Shown here piece by piece: positions 1 to 9,639 of a stretch of 26,053 nucleotides of DNA. The notes below the pieces were generated by a model. That model had not been told where the DNA came from. It did no database searches and saw nothing but the letters and a program-made list of their open reading frames with translations. Within the stretch, counting starts at the first letter, position 1. Each line of letters begins with the position of its first letter. The translations under genes were made by a program, and so were the position numbers. Where the stretch lies: assembly GCA_948560485.1 (NCBI GenBank), contig CAOXUF010000004.1:1-26053 (forward strand), given 5' to 3'. Source of the DNA: an uncultured Eubacterium sp. GTDB taxonomy: Bacteria > Bacillota_A > Clostridia > Lachnospirales > Lachnospiraceae.

Positions 1-110
1 TCCTGTGAAACAGAAAAAACACGTATGCGGATTTTGGAAGGGTGCCATAGCTCGGGGTTCTCCAGAAGTTGATGTATGCGGAAGAAATATAGAAAACCGG
101 AGGTATTAAA
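1..110 (+). promoter_or_regulatory. Leader of rpsB with ribosome binding site
   Basis: This stretch precedes rpsB and holds no gene I can support, although one frame stays open to a stop at 107-109 and could be the tail of something further left. A canonical GGAGG at 99-103 lies 7 nt before the rpsB ATG and fixes that start. The rpsB promoter is probably to the left of the window; I see no convincing -35/-10 pair here. Confidence 0.5.
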
Positions 111-854
111 ATGAGCGTTATTTCAATGAAACAGTTATTGGAGGCGGGTGTTCATTTTGGACATCAGACAAGAAGATGGAATCCTAAGATGGCAGAGTAC
201 ATCTACACAGAGAGAAATGGAATTTATATTATTGACTTACAGAAATCTGTGGGAAAAGTGGACGAGGCTTACAAGGCAGTTTCTGATATTACTGCAGAAG
301 GCGGTATTGTTCTTTTTGTTGGAACAAAAAAGCAGGCACAGGATGCAGTAAAGACAGAAGCACAGAGATGTGGCATGTACTATGTAAATGAAAGATGGTT
401 GGGCGGTATGCTTACCAACTTTAAGACAATTCAGTCAAGAATCAACAGATTAAAAGAGATTGAAACAATGGCTGAAGATGGTACATTTGAAGTGCTTCCT
501 AAGAAGGAAGTAATTGAATTAAAGAAAGAATGGGATAAGCTGGAAAAGAACCTTGGCGGTATCAAAGATATGGGAAGACTTCCAGATGTAATCTTTGTAG
601 TAGACCCGAAAAAGGAAAGAATCTGTGTGCAGGAAGCGCATGCACTTGGTATTCCTTTGATTGGTATTGCTGATACAAACTGTGACCCTGAGGAATTGGA
701 TTATGTAATTCCAGGTAATGATGATGCAATCAGAGCAGTTAAGTTGATTGTAGCAAAGATGGCAGATGCAGTTATTGAAGCAAATCAGGGTGAGGAGATT
801 TCTGAGGAAGTACAGTCGGCTGAGGAAGATGTCGAAGAGGCAGCAGAAGCTTAA
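111..854 (+). CDS. rpsB: 30S ribosomal protein S2
   Basis: Structural protein of the small ribosomal subunit, binding at the head-body junction near S1-type factors. The 247-residue product has the full S2 signature: the N-terminal block with [15 protein letters not shown], the YIIDLQKS block, [12 protein letters not shown], the basic [12 protein letters not shown] segment, and the C-terminal [20 protein letters not shown] motif. The tail from about residue 230 is very acidic, as is common in Firmicutes S2. The start is fixed by GGAGG 7 nt upstream. It precedes tsf, the conserved partner in nearly all bacteria. Codon use is ordinary and the reading frame is intact. Confidence 0.98.
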   Translation: MSVISMKQLLEAGVHFGHQTRRWNPKMAEYIYTERNGIYIIDLQKSVGKVDEAYKAVSDITAEGGIVLFVGTKKQAQDAVKTEAQRCGMYYVNERWLGGMLTNFKTIQSRINRLKEIETMAEDGTFEVLPKKEVIELKKEWDKLEKNLGGIKDMGRLPDVIFVVDPKKERICVQEAHALGIPLIGIADTNCDPEELDYVIPGNDDAIRAVKLIVAKMADAVIEANQGEEISEEVQSAEEDVEEAAEA

Positions 855-881
855 GATACAGGCGATGTGCAGTAAATAATC

Positions 882-988
882 TTATGTAATGGAGTATTGT
901 ATTATAAAAATTTATACAGTATGATTTTATGTAATGGAATTTATCAGCATAATTAGTTTATGAATGTAGTATAGTTTACGTAATGTGA
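882..988 (+). repeat. Three short direct repeats between rpsB and tsf
   Basis: TTATGTAATGGA occurs exactly at 882-893 and 927-938, and a related TTACGTAATG lies at about 976-985, spaced 45 and 49 nt apart. They sit in the 217-nt rpsB-tsf gap, which is long for this gene pair. No function is evident. They may be regulatory protein sites or a local duplication. Confidence 0.4.
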
Positions 989-996
989 TTATAATG

Positions 997-1024
997 ATGC
1001 GCCGGTTTTTTAAATTCGGCGCAT
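997..1024 (+). terminator. Hairpin between rpsB and tsf (attenuator or RNA stabiliser)
   Basis: Perfect 8-bp inverted repeat ATGCGCCG (997-1004) and CGGCGCAT (1017-1024) with a 12-nt T-rich loop. No T-tract follows, so it is not a standard intrinsic terminator. It could be a weak attenuator that lowers tsf relative to rpsB, or an mRNA processing/stabilising hairpin. The S2-Ts pair is translationally autoregulated in some bacteria, but nothing here proves that. Confidence 0.45.
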
Positions 1025-1071
1025 TACTAAATAAATTGTAAAATATTGTATAGATATGGAGGATATTAAAA

Positions 1072-2001
1072 ATGGAAATTACAGCAGCTATGGTAAAGCA
1101 GCTTAGAGAAATGACAGGTGCAGGTGTAATGAACTGCAAGAGAGCTCTGGTTGAAACAGATGGCGATTTTGATAAAGCGATTGAGGTACTGAGAGAAAAA
1201 GGTGAAGCAACCGCAGTAAAGAAGGCGGGAAGAATTGCTGCAGAGGGTACTGTTCTGGCAGTGGTAAAGGAAGATAAGGAAGCTGTTATTGTAGAAGTAA
1301 ATTCAGAGACAGACTTTGTGGCAAAAAATGAAAAGTTTAGAACTTTTGTTGCAGATGTTGCAGAGCAGATTTTTGCTTCTTCTGCAGATACAGTGGAAGC
1401 TTTGTCAGAAGAGCCGTGGATAAAGGATTCTTCAAAGACTGTAAAGGAAGAGCTGGTAAGCCAGATTGCAGTAATTGGTGAGAATTTGTCAATTAGAAGA
1501 TTTCAGAAAATGAATACAGATGGTATTATTGTAGCTTATGTGCATGGCGGTGGAAGAATTGGTGTGTTGGTAGAAGCTGATACAGATGTAGTAAATGATG
1601 AGGTTAAAGAAGCTCTTAAGAATATTGCAATGCAGGTGGCAGCTTTAAATCCAAAGTATACAAGAAGAGATGAAGTGAGTGAAGAATTTATTGCTCATGA
1701 AAAAGAAATTCTTCTGGCTCAGATTAAAAATGACCCTCAAGAGGCAGCAAAGCCGGAGAAGGTGATTGAGGGAATTATTAATGGACGTATTAATAAAGAA
1801 ATGAAGGAAATCTGTCTGCTTGACCAGGTATATGTAAAGGCAGAGGATGGAAAGCAGTCTGTAGCTAAATATGTGCAGGAAGTAGCTAAGGCTACCGGTT
1901 CAAATCTTTCTATCAAGGGATTTGTTCGCTTTGAGACAGGTGAAGGAATCGAGAAAAAGGAAGAGAATTTTGCAGAAGAAGTGGCAAAGCAGATGAAATA
2001 A
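1072..2001 (+). CDS. tsf: Elongation factor Ts
   Basis: Nucleotide exchange factor that releases GDP from EF-Tu during translation. The 309-residue length is normal. The N-terminal UBA-like domain carries the family signature VKQLREMTGAGVMNCKRAL (about residues 8-26), followed by the EVNSETDFVAKNEKF motif (about 81-95) of the core domain that contacts EF-Tu. The two dimerisation-type subdomains and a short charged tail ending AKQMK follow. A GGAGG lies 10 nt before the ATG. An intrinsic terminator closes the transcript 26 nt after the stop. In most Firmicutes pyrH and frr would come next; here they do not, which marks a break in synteny. Confidence 0.98.
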   Translation: MEITAAMVKQLREMTGAGVMNCKRALVETDGDFDKAIEVLREKGEATAVKKAGRIAAEGTVLAVVKEDKEAVIVEVNSETDFVAKNEKFRTFVADVAEQIFASSADTVEALSEEPWIKDSSKTVKEELVSQIAVIGENLSIRRFQKMNTDGIIVAYVHGGGRIGVLVEADTDVVNDEVKEALKNIAMQVAALNPKYTRRDEVSEEFIAHEKEILLAQIKNDPQEAAKPEKVIEGIINGRINKEMKEICLLDQVYVKAEDGKQSVAKYVQEVAKATGSNLSIKGFVRFETGEGIEKKEENFAEEVAKQMK

Positions 2002-2026
2002 TGCGAACTTTTTAAGAAGATGGTTT

Positions 2027-2071
2027 AATCCCTCAGAAATCCCAAGAAATGGGCTTTCTGGGGGATTTTTT
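2027..2071 (+). terminator. Intrinsic terminator after tsf
   Basis: A 13-bp stem with one G-U pair is formed by AATCCCTCAGAAA (2027-2039) and TTTCTGGGGGATT (2055-2067), with an inner CCC/GGG pairing, followed by a run of Ts to 2071. It ends the rpsB-tsf transcript. Confidence 0.9.
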
Positions 2072-2313
2072 ATGTAGATTTTAGAGGTTCGTAATATGCC
2101 ATAAATTGTTATGATTTTCTTTGGTTTTGGGGAAATTTTGGGGATGAGTTTGGGGAAAGGCTTTTCCCCAACAGACCACCGAAAGTTTGTGTGTTTCTTC
2201 AATAAAGTGTAAATAAGGGATGGATAGATATTAAATTGTATTTGATTTATAATGAATAATATGATTGTTGAATTTTTGGAATTTAATATATGATAATACA
2301 TTTTAAATAGGAC
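2072..2313. other. Gene-free spacer with G-run triplet and hairpin
   Basis: No coding gene is supported. Three evenly spaced TTTGGGGA-type runs lie at about 2125-2160, and TGGGGAAA/TTTCCCCA forms a perfect 8-bp stem at 2151-2170 with a 4-nt loop. The rest is AT-rich. The junction between core and accessory DNA may lie here, but I see no repeat or integrase site to prove it. Confidence 0.5.
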
Positions 2314-2342
2314 TTTACATCTTTTGATTTAAGAGTTATAGT
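2314..2342 (+). promoter_or_regulatory. Probable sigma-A promoter for the 2382 gene
   Basis: TTTACA (2314-2319) and TATAGT (2337-2342) are separated by exactly 17 nt, close to the vegetative consensus. Transcription would start near 2350, giving a leader of about 30 nt before the next gene. Confidence 0.6.
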
Positions 2343-2381
2343 ACCAGACATTACTTATAGGAAAGGAAGGTATATAATACA

Positions 2382-2792
2382 ATGTCAGAAGATGAGAAAA
2401 TTCAGGAGTTAATTGAAAAGTATGGCGGCTATTTTGAAAATTCAAATGCAGATGTATGCCATACATATAAGGGGATATGGTTCTTTTTCCGTTTTGACCC
2501 CAAATATAAGAATTTTGAATGTTTTATACAGTTTGAAACGGCTGGACAGTTAAAGAATATTATATTGGGCGAGATAGTCGATGATATTAACACATTAATA
2601 GAAGTTGCGGCGGATACGATTGCCCATGAGTATGATTATAAAGAGATAAATGAAGTGACTCATAGTGGTGATTATGAGGAAAGTATCAATAAGTTATTTT
2701 ATAATCTGGAGGTAATTACAAAAAGTACCCATATGTTTGAAGATGTATTTAAGGCATTGTCAGGTATTTTGTCTGAAAAGAAAAAGGCTTAG
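2382..2792 (+). CDS. Hypothetical acidic protein, 136 aa
   Basis: I do not recognise this protein. It has no signal peptide or membrane segment and is rich in Glu/Asp and aromatic residues; the stretch around KGIWFFFRFDPKYKNFECFIQFE (about residues 30-52) looks like paired beta strands, and the second half is mostly helical, ending in a lysine-rich tail. It is monocistronic, with its own promoter at 2314-2342 and a terminator 36 nt after the stop. A GGAAGG lies 11 nt before the ATG. Its place between tsf and a restriction-modification locus gives no direct hint of function. Confidence 0.75.
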   Translation: MSEDEKIQELIEKYGGYFENSNADVCHTYKGIWFFFRFDPKYKNFECFIQFETAGQLKNIILGEIVDDINTLIEVAADTIAHEYDYKEINEVTHSGDYEESINKLFYNLEVITKSTHMFEDVFKALSGILSEKKKA

Positions 2793-2827
2793 AAATAGGC
2801 ACAAACACACAATAGAGTTTAAAGTAT

Positions 2828-2853
2828 GGCAGGGCTTTTTGGCTCTGCCTTTT
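2828..2853 (+). terminator. Intrinsic terminator after the 2382 gene
   Basis: GGCAGGGC (2828-2835) pairs with GCTCTGCC (2842-2849) through 8 pairs including one G-U, followed by TTTT. It ends the small monocistronic transcript upstream. Confidence 0.8.
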
Positions 2854-2943
2854 CATGTCTGGGGTATACTTAAAGCTAGATTTTTTGAGTGACTTTGGTT
2901 TTCTAATAAGTGTATAATATGAATAATAGTATCGATAAAATTC

Positions 2944-2972
2944 TTTTAATTTACCATAAAATCTGCTATAAT
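2944..2972 (+). promoter_or_regulatory. Probable promoter of the type I restriction operon
   Basis: The extended -10 element TGCTATAAT spans 2964-2972, with a weak -35 TTTTAA at 2944-2949 and a 17-nt spacer. The leader to hsdR would be about 115 nt of very AT-rich sequence (2979-3092) in which I see no other gene. A second TATAAT at 2913-2918 lacks a good -35. Confidence 0.5.
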
Positions 2973-3092
2973 ATACCTTGTATTTTTGTGGATTTTAACA
3001 GATAAATACCTAAAAATCTGATTTTGTAAATATAAACCATATTATAATTTAATGTATATAATATAATTTATCAATATATGAGAGGATAATAA

Positions 3093-5873
3093 GTGATGGG
3101 ATATCAAAGCGAAGCTGATTTAGAAAAAAGTCTTATAGATAAGTTAAATAAATTAGGATTTATACCTGTAAAAATAAAAGATTATGATACTTTGCTTTTA
3201 AACTTTCGTCAGCAGGTAAATAAATTTAATAAAGATAAACTTAATAAAGTAGATTTGACTGATATTGAGTTTGAGCGTCTTATGACTGGTATTAGTGGTA
3301 AGACTGTATTTCAATGTGCAAAACAGTTACGTGATTTGTTTCCGTTGGACAGAGAGGATGGTACAACAGTATATTTAGAGTTTTTTAGTAAATATCCAGA
3401 GAAGAATATTTGGCAGGTGACAAATCAAGTAACTGTTACAGGAAAATATAAAAATAGATATGATGTTACAATTCTTGCTAATGGGATACCAGTTATTCAG
3501 ATTGAATTGAAGAGAGCTGGTGTTGATATTAAAGAAGCTATTAATCAAATTGATAGATATAGGGTTCATAGCTATAAGGGATTATTTCATTTTGTGCAGT
3601 ATTATGTGGTTTCTAATGCTGTTGAAACAAGATATTTTTCAAATACTGATGATTTGAGGATTATGAAATCACTTACATTTTATTGGACAGATGAAAACAA
3701 CAGAAGAATAAATAATCTTGATGAGTTTTCGGTAGAATTTTTAAATCCTAATCGAATAACAAAAATGATATGCAAGTATATTGTTTTAACTGAGTCTGAT
3801 AAAAATATGATTATCATGCGACCTTATCAAATTTATGCTACAGAAGCTGTTGTGGATAGAGCATTAAGTAGTGAAAGAGGAGGTTTTGTTTGGCATACTA
3901 CTGGTTCTGGTAAAACACTTACATCTTGGAAGTGTGCCAATTTATTGATTCAAGACCAAAAAATTAAAAAAGTGTTTTTCTTGGTTGATAGAAATGATTT
4001 GGATACTCAGACTATGGCAGAATTTAACAGGTTTGAACCAGATTGTGTTGATTCTACAGATAAAACATATAAGTTGGTAAAACAAATCGAAGATAGTAAT
4101 GTAAAGCTCATTATATCAACGATACAGAAAATGACGAAAGCTATTAATAAACCAAAGTATGCAGCTAAGTTAGCACCATATAAAGATGAAAAAGTAATCT
4201 TTATTATTGATGAATGCCATAGAAGCCAGTTTGGAAAAATGCATACTGACATAAAAAATTATTTTACAAAGGCTCAGTATTTTGGATTTACTGGAACTCC
4301 GCTTTTTCCAGAAAATAAGTCACAAGATGGCAGGACTACTGCTGATATTTTTGGGGATTGCTTACACAAATATATGATTAAGGAGGCAATCTTTGATAAG
4401 AATGTATTAGGATTTTCAGTTGAGTATATTAGTACATATAAAGGACAATATGATGCTGAAGATGAAACATTGGTAGAAGCAATAGATACTACAGAAGTAA
4501 TTGAGTCTGACAAACGTATTAGTTTGGTGGCAAATCATATTATTTCTTTTCATAACAATAAAACTAGAATAAAGGGTAATACATATACTTCAATATTTAC
4601 AGTAAGTAGTATTGATATGCTAATGAGATATTATGATAAATTTAAAAGTATAGACCATGATTTAAAAATAGTTGGGGTATTCTCTTTCGGAACAAATGAA
4701 GATTTAGAGGAAAAGGAAGAACATAGTAAAGACCAGTTAGAAAGATTGATGAAAGATTATAATGATATGTTTGACACAAATTTTAATACAGATGCATTTG
4801 CTGGTTATAATGCTGATATTTCTAAGAGAATGAAAATGAAGAAAGCACCATATATTGATATTTTGCTGGTAGTTAATATGTATTTAACAGGATTTGACAG
4901 TAGACCTTTGAATACATTATATGTTGATAAAAATCTTGAATGGCATAGTCTTTTGCAGGCATTCAGTAGAACTAACCGAGTTGAAAAAGAGACTAAACAG
5001 TTTGGTAATATTGTATGTTTTAGAAATTTAAAGAAAAAGACAGATGCTGCATTAAGATTGTTCTCTGGCGGAGGAGATGTGTCGGAAGTGTTGTTAAAAC
5101 CATATTCATATTATGTGAAAAAGTTTAAAGAATTACTTGGGGTACTTTTTAAAATTGTATCTACTCCTGATGATGTTGATTTATTGCAATCAGAAGATGA
5201 CCAAGCAAAGTTTGTTATTGCTTTCAGAGAGTTATCAAAGATTCTTTTGATATTGGAAACCTTTAGTGATTTTACTTGGGAGGATTTGTTGCCAGATATT
5301 ACTCAACAGGAATATGAAAATTATAAAAGTAAATATTTCACCATACATGATGATGTGAAAAAGAGGAGAGAGACTGAAAGAGTATCTATTTTAGCAGATA
5401 TTGATTTTGCTATTGAGTTAATTGAGACAGATAAAATCAATGTTGCATATATTATGAGCCTTTTGAAAAATGTGGATTGGGAAAATAAGGAACAAAAAGA
5501 CAAAGACATTGCTCATATTTTTGATGAGTTGGATAGAAGTGATAGCCCAGAACTTCGTAAAAAGATTGACCTTATCAAAGCATTTTTGAATAAAGTTGCA
5601 CCAGTAGCATTAGTTGGTAATTCTGTTCTTGAAATGTATGCAGAGTTTGAGGATGAACAGCGTAATAAAGAGATAGAGGAATTTGCTCAGGTAAATGGAA
5701 TAGATGCTGTATATCTTGAGAAGCTGATAACAGAGTATAGTTTTTCTGGTATTTTGGATAATTCTGAAATTAAGAAAGAGTTGCGTGGGGATTTGGGTTT
5801 CAAACAATTAAGGGAACTGGTGGCAAAGGTAACGAAGTTTATTATAGAGAACTGTGAGAAATACGGAGTGTAA
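3093..5873 (+). CDS. hsdR: Type I restriction enzyme, R subunit
   Basis: Motor and nuclease subunit that pulls and cuts DNA lacking the cognate methylation, as part of an R2M2S complex. The N-terminal PD-(D/E)xK nuclease is visible as Asp near residue 124 and IELK at 137-140. The SF2 translocase follows: Walker A in HTTGSGKT (about 268-275), DECH box (373-376), FTGTP motif III, the LTGFD segment and the LLQAFSRTNR motif VI. The C-terminal third is helical, as expected for the HsdM-binding region. At 926 aa it is within the family range. GTG 3093 and ATG 3096 are both possible starts; AGAGG at 3081-3085 favours ATG 3096. It is the first gene of a six-gene cluster. Confidence 0.95.
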   Translation: MMGYQSEADLEKSLIDKLNKLGFIPVKIKDYDTLLLNFRQQVNKFNKDKLNKVDLTDIEFERLMTGISGKTVFQCAKQLRDLFPLDREDGTTVYLEFFSKYPEKNIWQVTNQVTVTGKYKNRYDVTILANGIPVIQIELKRAGVDIKEAINQIDRYRVHSYKGLFHFVQYYVVSNAVETRYFSNTDDLRIMKSLTFYWTDENNRRINNLDEFSVEFLNPNRITKMICKYIVLTESDKNMIIMRPYQIYATEAVVDRALSSERGGFVWHTTGSGKTLTSWKCANLLIQDQKIKKVFFLVDRNDLDTQTMAEFNRFEPDCVDSTDKTYKLVKQIEDSNVKLIISTIQKMTKAINKPKYAAKLAPYKDEKVIFIIDECHRSQFGKMHTDIKNYFTKAQYFGFTGTPLFPENKSQDGRTTADIFGDCLHKYMIKEAIFDKNVLGFSVEYISTYKGQYDAEDETLVEAIDTTEVIESDKRISLVANHIISFHNNKTRIKGNTYTSIFTVSSIDMLMRYYDKFKSIDHDLKIVGVFSFGTNEDLEEKEEHSKDQLERLMKDYNDMFDTNFNTDAFAGYNADISKRMKMKKAPYIDILLVVNMYLTGFDSRPLNTLYVDKNLEWHSLLQAFSRTNRVEKETKQFGNIVCFRNLKKKTDAALRLFSGGGDVSEVLLKPYSYYVKKFKELLGVLFKIVSTPDDVDLLQSEDDQAKFVIAFRELSKILLILETFSDFTWEDLLPDITQQEYENYKSKYFTIHDDVKKRRETERVSILADIDFAIELIETDKINVAYIMSLLKNVDWENKEQKDKDIAHIFDELDRSDSPELRKKIDLIKAFLNKVAPVALVGNSVLEMYAEFEDEQRNKEIEEFAQVNGIDAVYLEKLITEYSFSGILDNSEIKKELRGDLGFKQLRELVAKVTKFIIENCEKYGV

Positions 5874-5884
5874 AAGATAAGATT

Positions 5885-6787
5885 ATGGAATTTGAAACAA
5901 CAATTTTAGATTTGAATGAATATCTTGAGTGCATTTTTGAAATGACAGAATTTATTAAGAAAAATATACTGTATCATGAGGAACTATATTTTAGAGGACA
6001 TTCAAATAATGAATATAAATTATTACCATCTATTGCAAGAGGGAGAAGATTTTCTTGTGATGTAACAATTATGAATGAAGAACGAAATATGATAGAGGAA
6101 GCAAAATATAAGTTATCATCAATATTTACAGATAATATGTTGCCAATAGATTTATTATCGTTATTACAACATCATGGCATTCCTACAAGACTTTTAGATA
6201 TTACATCTAATCCATTAGTTGCACTTTATTTTGCGGTAAGTTTAGACGATGATAAGGATGCAGAAGTGATAGTGTTTAGGCACATTGAATATGATATTAC
6301 AACATATCCAATCATAAATGCAATAGCGGATAGTTATAGATTTGCTCATGCAACTACTGAACCATTAGATCTTTTTTATGCAAAAGTAATAGAACAACCA
6401 TATTTTAATGAGCAAAGGTTTACGCTGAAGTTTTGTTATACAGATAAAATTTCAGGTGGTAAATGGATAAATGAATGTTGCAATGAACTGTTAGTAGTTC
6501 GTGCAAGAGAGCAAACAGAAAGACAAAAAGCACAACAAGGAAAGTATATATTATTTCATAATGATATTAAGCTATATGGCTCAAATAATCTTTGTTTTGA
6601 AAAGATGATATCAGAAATACCTAAAGATGAAAAACATATTTTTAAAAGGATTATTATACCTAAAGAAATAAAAAAAGATTTAAGGAAAAAATTGAGAACA
6701 TTAGGTATTTCTAAAGAGATACTTTTTCCTGACAATATTGATATTATTTGTGAGTCTATCAAACGAAATGCTGAAGATAGATTATAA
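5885..6787 (+). CDS. FRG-domain protein
   Basis: The 300-residue protein carries an FRG domain, named for its F-R-G triad, seen here as YFRGHSN around residues 35-41. It also has the downstream conserved block LLQHHGIPTRLLDIT (about 92-106) followed by NPLVALYFAV. The domain's biochemical role is not established to my knowledge, but FRG genes are often found inside type I restriction loci and other defence islands. It starts 11 nt after hsdR and ends 29 nt before hsdM, so it is co-transcribed and interrupts the R and M genes. No membrane segment is present. A role as an accessory effector or regulator of the restriction complex is inference. Confidence 0.85.
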   Translation: MEFETTILDLNEYLECIFEMTEFIKKNILYHEELYFRGHSNNEYKLLPSIARGRRFSCDVTIMNEERNMIEEAKYKLSSIFTDNMLPIDLLSLLQHHGIPTRLLDITSNPLVALYFAVSLDDDKDAEVIVFRHIEYDITTYPIINAIADSYRFAHATTEPLDLFYAKVIEQPYFNEQRFTLKFCYTDKISGGKWINECCNELLVVRAREQTERQKAQQGKYILFHNDIKLYGSNNLCFEKMISEIPKDEKHIFKRIIIPKEIKKDLRKKLRTLGISKEILFPDNIDIICESIKRNAEDRL

Positions 6788-6816
6788 AGATAATTGTACC
6801 AAAAGGAGTAGTAGAC

Positions 6817-8370
6817 ATGGCAAACATAAAGAAACAGCAAGAGTTAGCAAACGAATTGGCATCAAAACTTTGGGAGATGGCAAATGTACTTAGAGGAAAT
6901 ATGGAGGCATATGAGTTTAAAAATTACATATTAGGATTTATATTTTATAGATTTTTGTCTGAAAAGACAGAAGATTATATGAATGAGCAGTTACAAAATG
7001 ATGGAATGACATATGCTGAGGCTTGGAAAGATTCAGCATATAGAAATGATATAGAAGAAGATTTAATAGAATATTTGGGGTATGTTATTGAGCCAAAATA
7101 TTTGTTTTCATATGTAATTAAAATGATTGAAACAGGTGATTTTACTATTGAATATATGGAAAAAATAATTAATGAAATACAGGAATCAACCTTTGGTCAA
7201 GAATCACAAGAAGGATTTATTGGACTATTTGAGGACTTGGATTTGAAGTCAAGTAAACTTGGTCGAGAGCCAAAACAGAGAGGTCAATTAGTTTCAAAAA
7301 TATTAAAAACGATAGATAGCATTGATTTTAAGTTGCATGAGACAGATGTAGATGTTTTAGGAACAGCTTATACGATTCTTATTGGAAATTTTGCTTCAAC
7401 AGCAGGAAAAAAAGGTGGCGAGTTCTATACAGAAACAAATATATCAAAATTAGTGGCAAGATTGGCAACTATTGGACTTACAGATGTTAAACGTGTATGT
7501 GATCCTACTTGTGGTTCTGGGGGACTTTTATTACAAGTAGGTCAATATGCAAATGTTCGTAAATATTATGGTCAGGAACTTACAAGTTCTACTTATAATT
7601 TAGCTAGAATGAATATGATGCTTCATGGTATACGTGTTCAAAATTTTGAAATTATTAATGTAGATACATTGGAAGATGATAGTAGATTTGGTGATTTGAA
7701 ATTTGATGTACAGGTAGCCAATCCGCCTTATTCGGCTAAATGGTCAGCAGATCTTAGGTTTTATAATGATGAAAGGTATTCTGATTATGGTAAGTTAGCA
7801 CCTAAGAGTAAGGCTGATTTTGCTTTTTTACAACATATGATTTACCATATGGAAAAAGGAGATAGCAGAATTGCTGTTCTTCTTCCACATGGGGTATTAT
7901 TCAGAGGGAACGCAGAAGCAATAATAAGAAGATATATTGTTGATAAGTTGAATTATCTTGACGCAGTTATTGGTTTACCAGCTAATTGTTTTCATGGGAC
8001 ACCTATTCCAGTATGTTGTTTGGTGTTAAAGAAAGAGCGTAACGGAAATAATGATAATATTTGTTTTATAGATGCGAGCAGGTATTATACAGCAGGAACA
8101 AATATGAATTATATTTCTGAAGAAGATATAGATAGGATTGTAAATGCTTATGTAGAACGTAACCCAATTGATAAATTTTGTTATATCGCTAAACTAGAAG
8201 AAATAAAAGAAAATGATTATAATTTAAATATTCCAAGATATGTAGATACTTTTGAAGAAGAGGAACCAATTGATATTTCTGCTGTAAGAGAACAGTTAGT
8301 AAAGCATATGGAAGACTCAAGAGCATTAGATGTTGAATTGATTGATTATTTTAATCAACTTGGATTGTAG
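6817..8370 (+). CDS. hsdM: Type I DNA methyltransferase, M subunit
   Basis: N6-adenine methyltransferase subunit that modifies host DNA at the site chosen by HsdS and also forms the core of the restriction complex. The N-terminal HsdM helical domain includes the YILGFIFYRFLSEK segment (about residues 43-56). The catalytic domain has the SAM-binding motif DPTCGSGGLL (from 229) and the catalytic NPPY (302-305), the gamma-class order. The 517-residue length is typical. AAAGGAG lies 10 nt before the ATG. Only 11 nt separate it from hsdS. Confidence 0.97.
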   Translation: MANIKKQQELANELASKLWEMANVLRGNMEAYEFKNYILGFIFYRFLSEKTEDYMNEQLQNDGMTYAEAWKDSAYRNDIEEDLIEYLGYVIEPKYLFSYVIKMIETGDFTIEYMEKIINEIQESTFGQESQEGFIGLFEDLDLKSSKLGREPKQRGQLVSKILKTIDSIDFKLHETDVDVLGTAYTILIGNFASTAGKKGGEFYTETNISKLVARLATIGLTDVKRVCDPTCGSGGLLLQVGQYANVRKYYGQELTSSTYNLARMNMMLHGIRVQNFEIINVDTLEDDSRFGDLKFDVQVANPPYSAKWSADLRFYNDERYSDYGKLAPKSKADFAFLQHMIYHMEKGDSRIAVLLPHGVLFRGNAEAIIRRYIVDKLNYLDAVIGLPANCFHGTPIPVCCLVLKKERNGNNDNICFIDASRYYTAGTNMNYISEEDIDRIVNAYVERNPIDKFCYIAKLEEIKENDYNLNIPRYVDTFEEEEPIDISAVREQLVKHMEDSRALDVELIDYFNQLGL

Positions 8371-8381
8371 GAGATATTGTT

Positions 8382-9629
8382 ATGAATAGAGTACCTAAAT
8401 TACGTTTTACTGAGTTTCGAGAAGATTGGAAAAAAGTAAGTTTAAACGAAATAGTTAAGGAAAATATTGAGTCTATTCCAATGCCAGAAAACGATTATAT
8501 AAGGATTGGAATATATTGTCATGCTAAAGGAACTTTTCAGGAATATGTAACTAAAGAAAAGGCATTGAATGTTGATACAATGTATGTGGTTCATAAAAAT
8601 AATTTAATAGTTAATATTACTTTTGCATGGGAGCATGCCATTGCTATAACCAAAGATATTGATGAAGGTAAAATTGTTTCGCATAGATTTCCAACATATG
8701 ATTTTAGAACAGGACATTTGTATAAATTTTATAAGTATTTGATATTGGATAAGAAATTTAAGTATAAGTTAGGTCTAGCTTCTCCAGGTGGGGCAGGTAG
8801 AAATAGAGTTCTTAATAAATGTGAGTTTTTAAAAATACAAGTGTATACAACATCTAAAAAAGAGCAGGAAAAGATTGCAGATTTTCTATCAAAAGTTGAT
8901 GAGCGTATTACAGTTCAAGAAAATATTATATCTGATTTAGAAAATCAGAAAAAAGGATTGATGCAGAAGCTATTTAATCAAGAAATAAGATTTAAGGCGG
9001 CTGATGGTTCTGATTATCCTAAGTGGAATAATGATTCTTTTCCAGATATATTTACAATGCTTCAAAACAATACTTTTTCAAGAGATTGTTTAAATTATGA
9101 ATATGGAACTGTAAAAAATATTCATTATGGAGATATTTTAATCAAATTTGGTGCATCATTACAGCCAGATGATAATAGGATTCCTTACGTTAATAGTAAC
9201 ATAGATGTACAAAGATTTAGTAAAGAGAGCTATCTTAAGGAAGGAGATATTGTATTTGCAGATACAGCTGAGGATTTTACAGTTGGAAAATCAATAGAAA
9301 TTTGCAATATCGATAATGTAAAACTATTATCAGGTTTACATACAATTCCTTGTAGACCTAAAAAAGAATTTGCATCAAAGTATTTGGGGTATTATACTAA
9401 TTCTGAAAGGTATCATAAGCAATTATTACCTTTAATACAGGGAATTAAGGTATCTTCAATTAGTAGAACAAGTATTTGCAATACATTTATTGAGTATCCC
9501 TGTTTGGAGGAACAAAAGAAAATAGTTAATTGCATATCAGCTTTTGATAAGAAGATAGAAATAGAACGAAAAATCCTTGAAGATTGGCAACAGATAAAGA
9601 AAGGACTTCTTCAGCAGATGTTTGTATAG
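8382..9629 (+). CDS. hsdS: Type I restriction specificity subunit S
   Basis: DNA-recognition subunit that sets the bipartite target of the complex. Two target recognition domains are seen, each followed by a conserved helical spacer: EQEKIADFLSKVDERI... (about residues 163-200) after the first, and EQKKIVNCISAFDKKI... to the C-terminus after the second, both ending in a KKGL(M/L)Q(K/Q)(L/M)F pattern. The protein is full length at 415 aa. No second hsdS, inverted hsdS fragment or recombinase gene is nearby, so there is no sign of phase-variable shuffling. The RBS is GGAGAT, 8-13 nt before the ATG. Confidence 0.95.
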   Translation: MNRVPKLRFTEFREDWKKVSLNEIVKENIESIPMPENDYIRIGIYCHAKGTFQEYVTKEKALNVDTMYVVHKNNLIVNITFAWEHAIAITKDIDEGKIVSHRFPTYDFRTGHLYKFYKYLILDKKFKYKLGLASPGGAGRNRVLNKCEFLKIQVYTTSKKEQEKIADFLSKVDERITVQENIISDLENQKKGLMQKLFNQEIRFKAADGSDYPKWNNDSFPDIFTMLQNNTFSRDCLNYEYGTVKNIHYGDILIKFGASLQPDDNRIPYVNSNIDVQRFSKESYLKEGDIVFADTAEDFTVGKSIEICNIDNVKLLSGLHTIPCRPKKEFASKYLGYYTNSERYHKQLLPLIQGIKVSSISRTSICNTFIEYPCLEEQKKIVNCISAFDKKIEIERKILEDWQQIKKGLLQQMFV

Positions 9630-9639
9630 GTGAATAGAT

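Noticed and set aside
2125..2170. G-quadruplex
   Set aside because: Only three four-G runs are present with uneven loops; a fourth strong run is missing.
5610..5807. Open frames on the - strand within hsdR and other real genes
   Set aside because: They lack ribosome binding sites and lie wholly inside well-supported + strand genes with intact motifs.
8382..9629. Phase-variable hsdS system
   Set aside because: Only one full hsdS, no inverted partial copy and no recombinase nearby.
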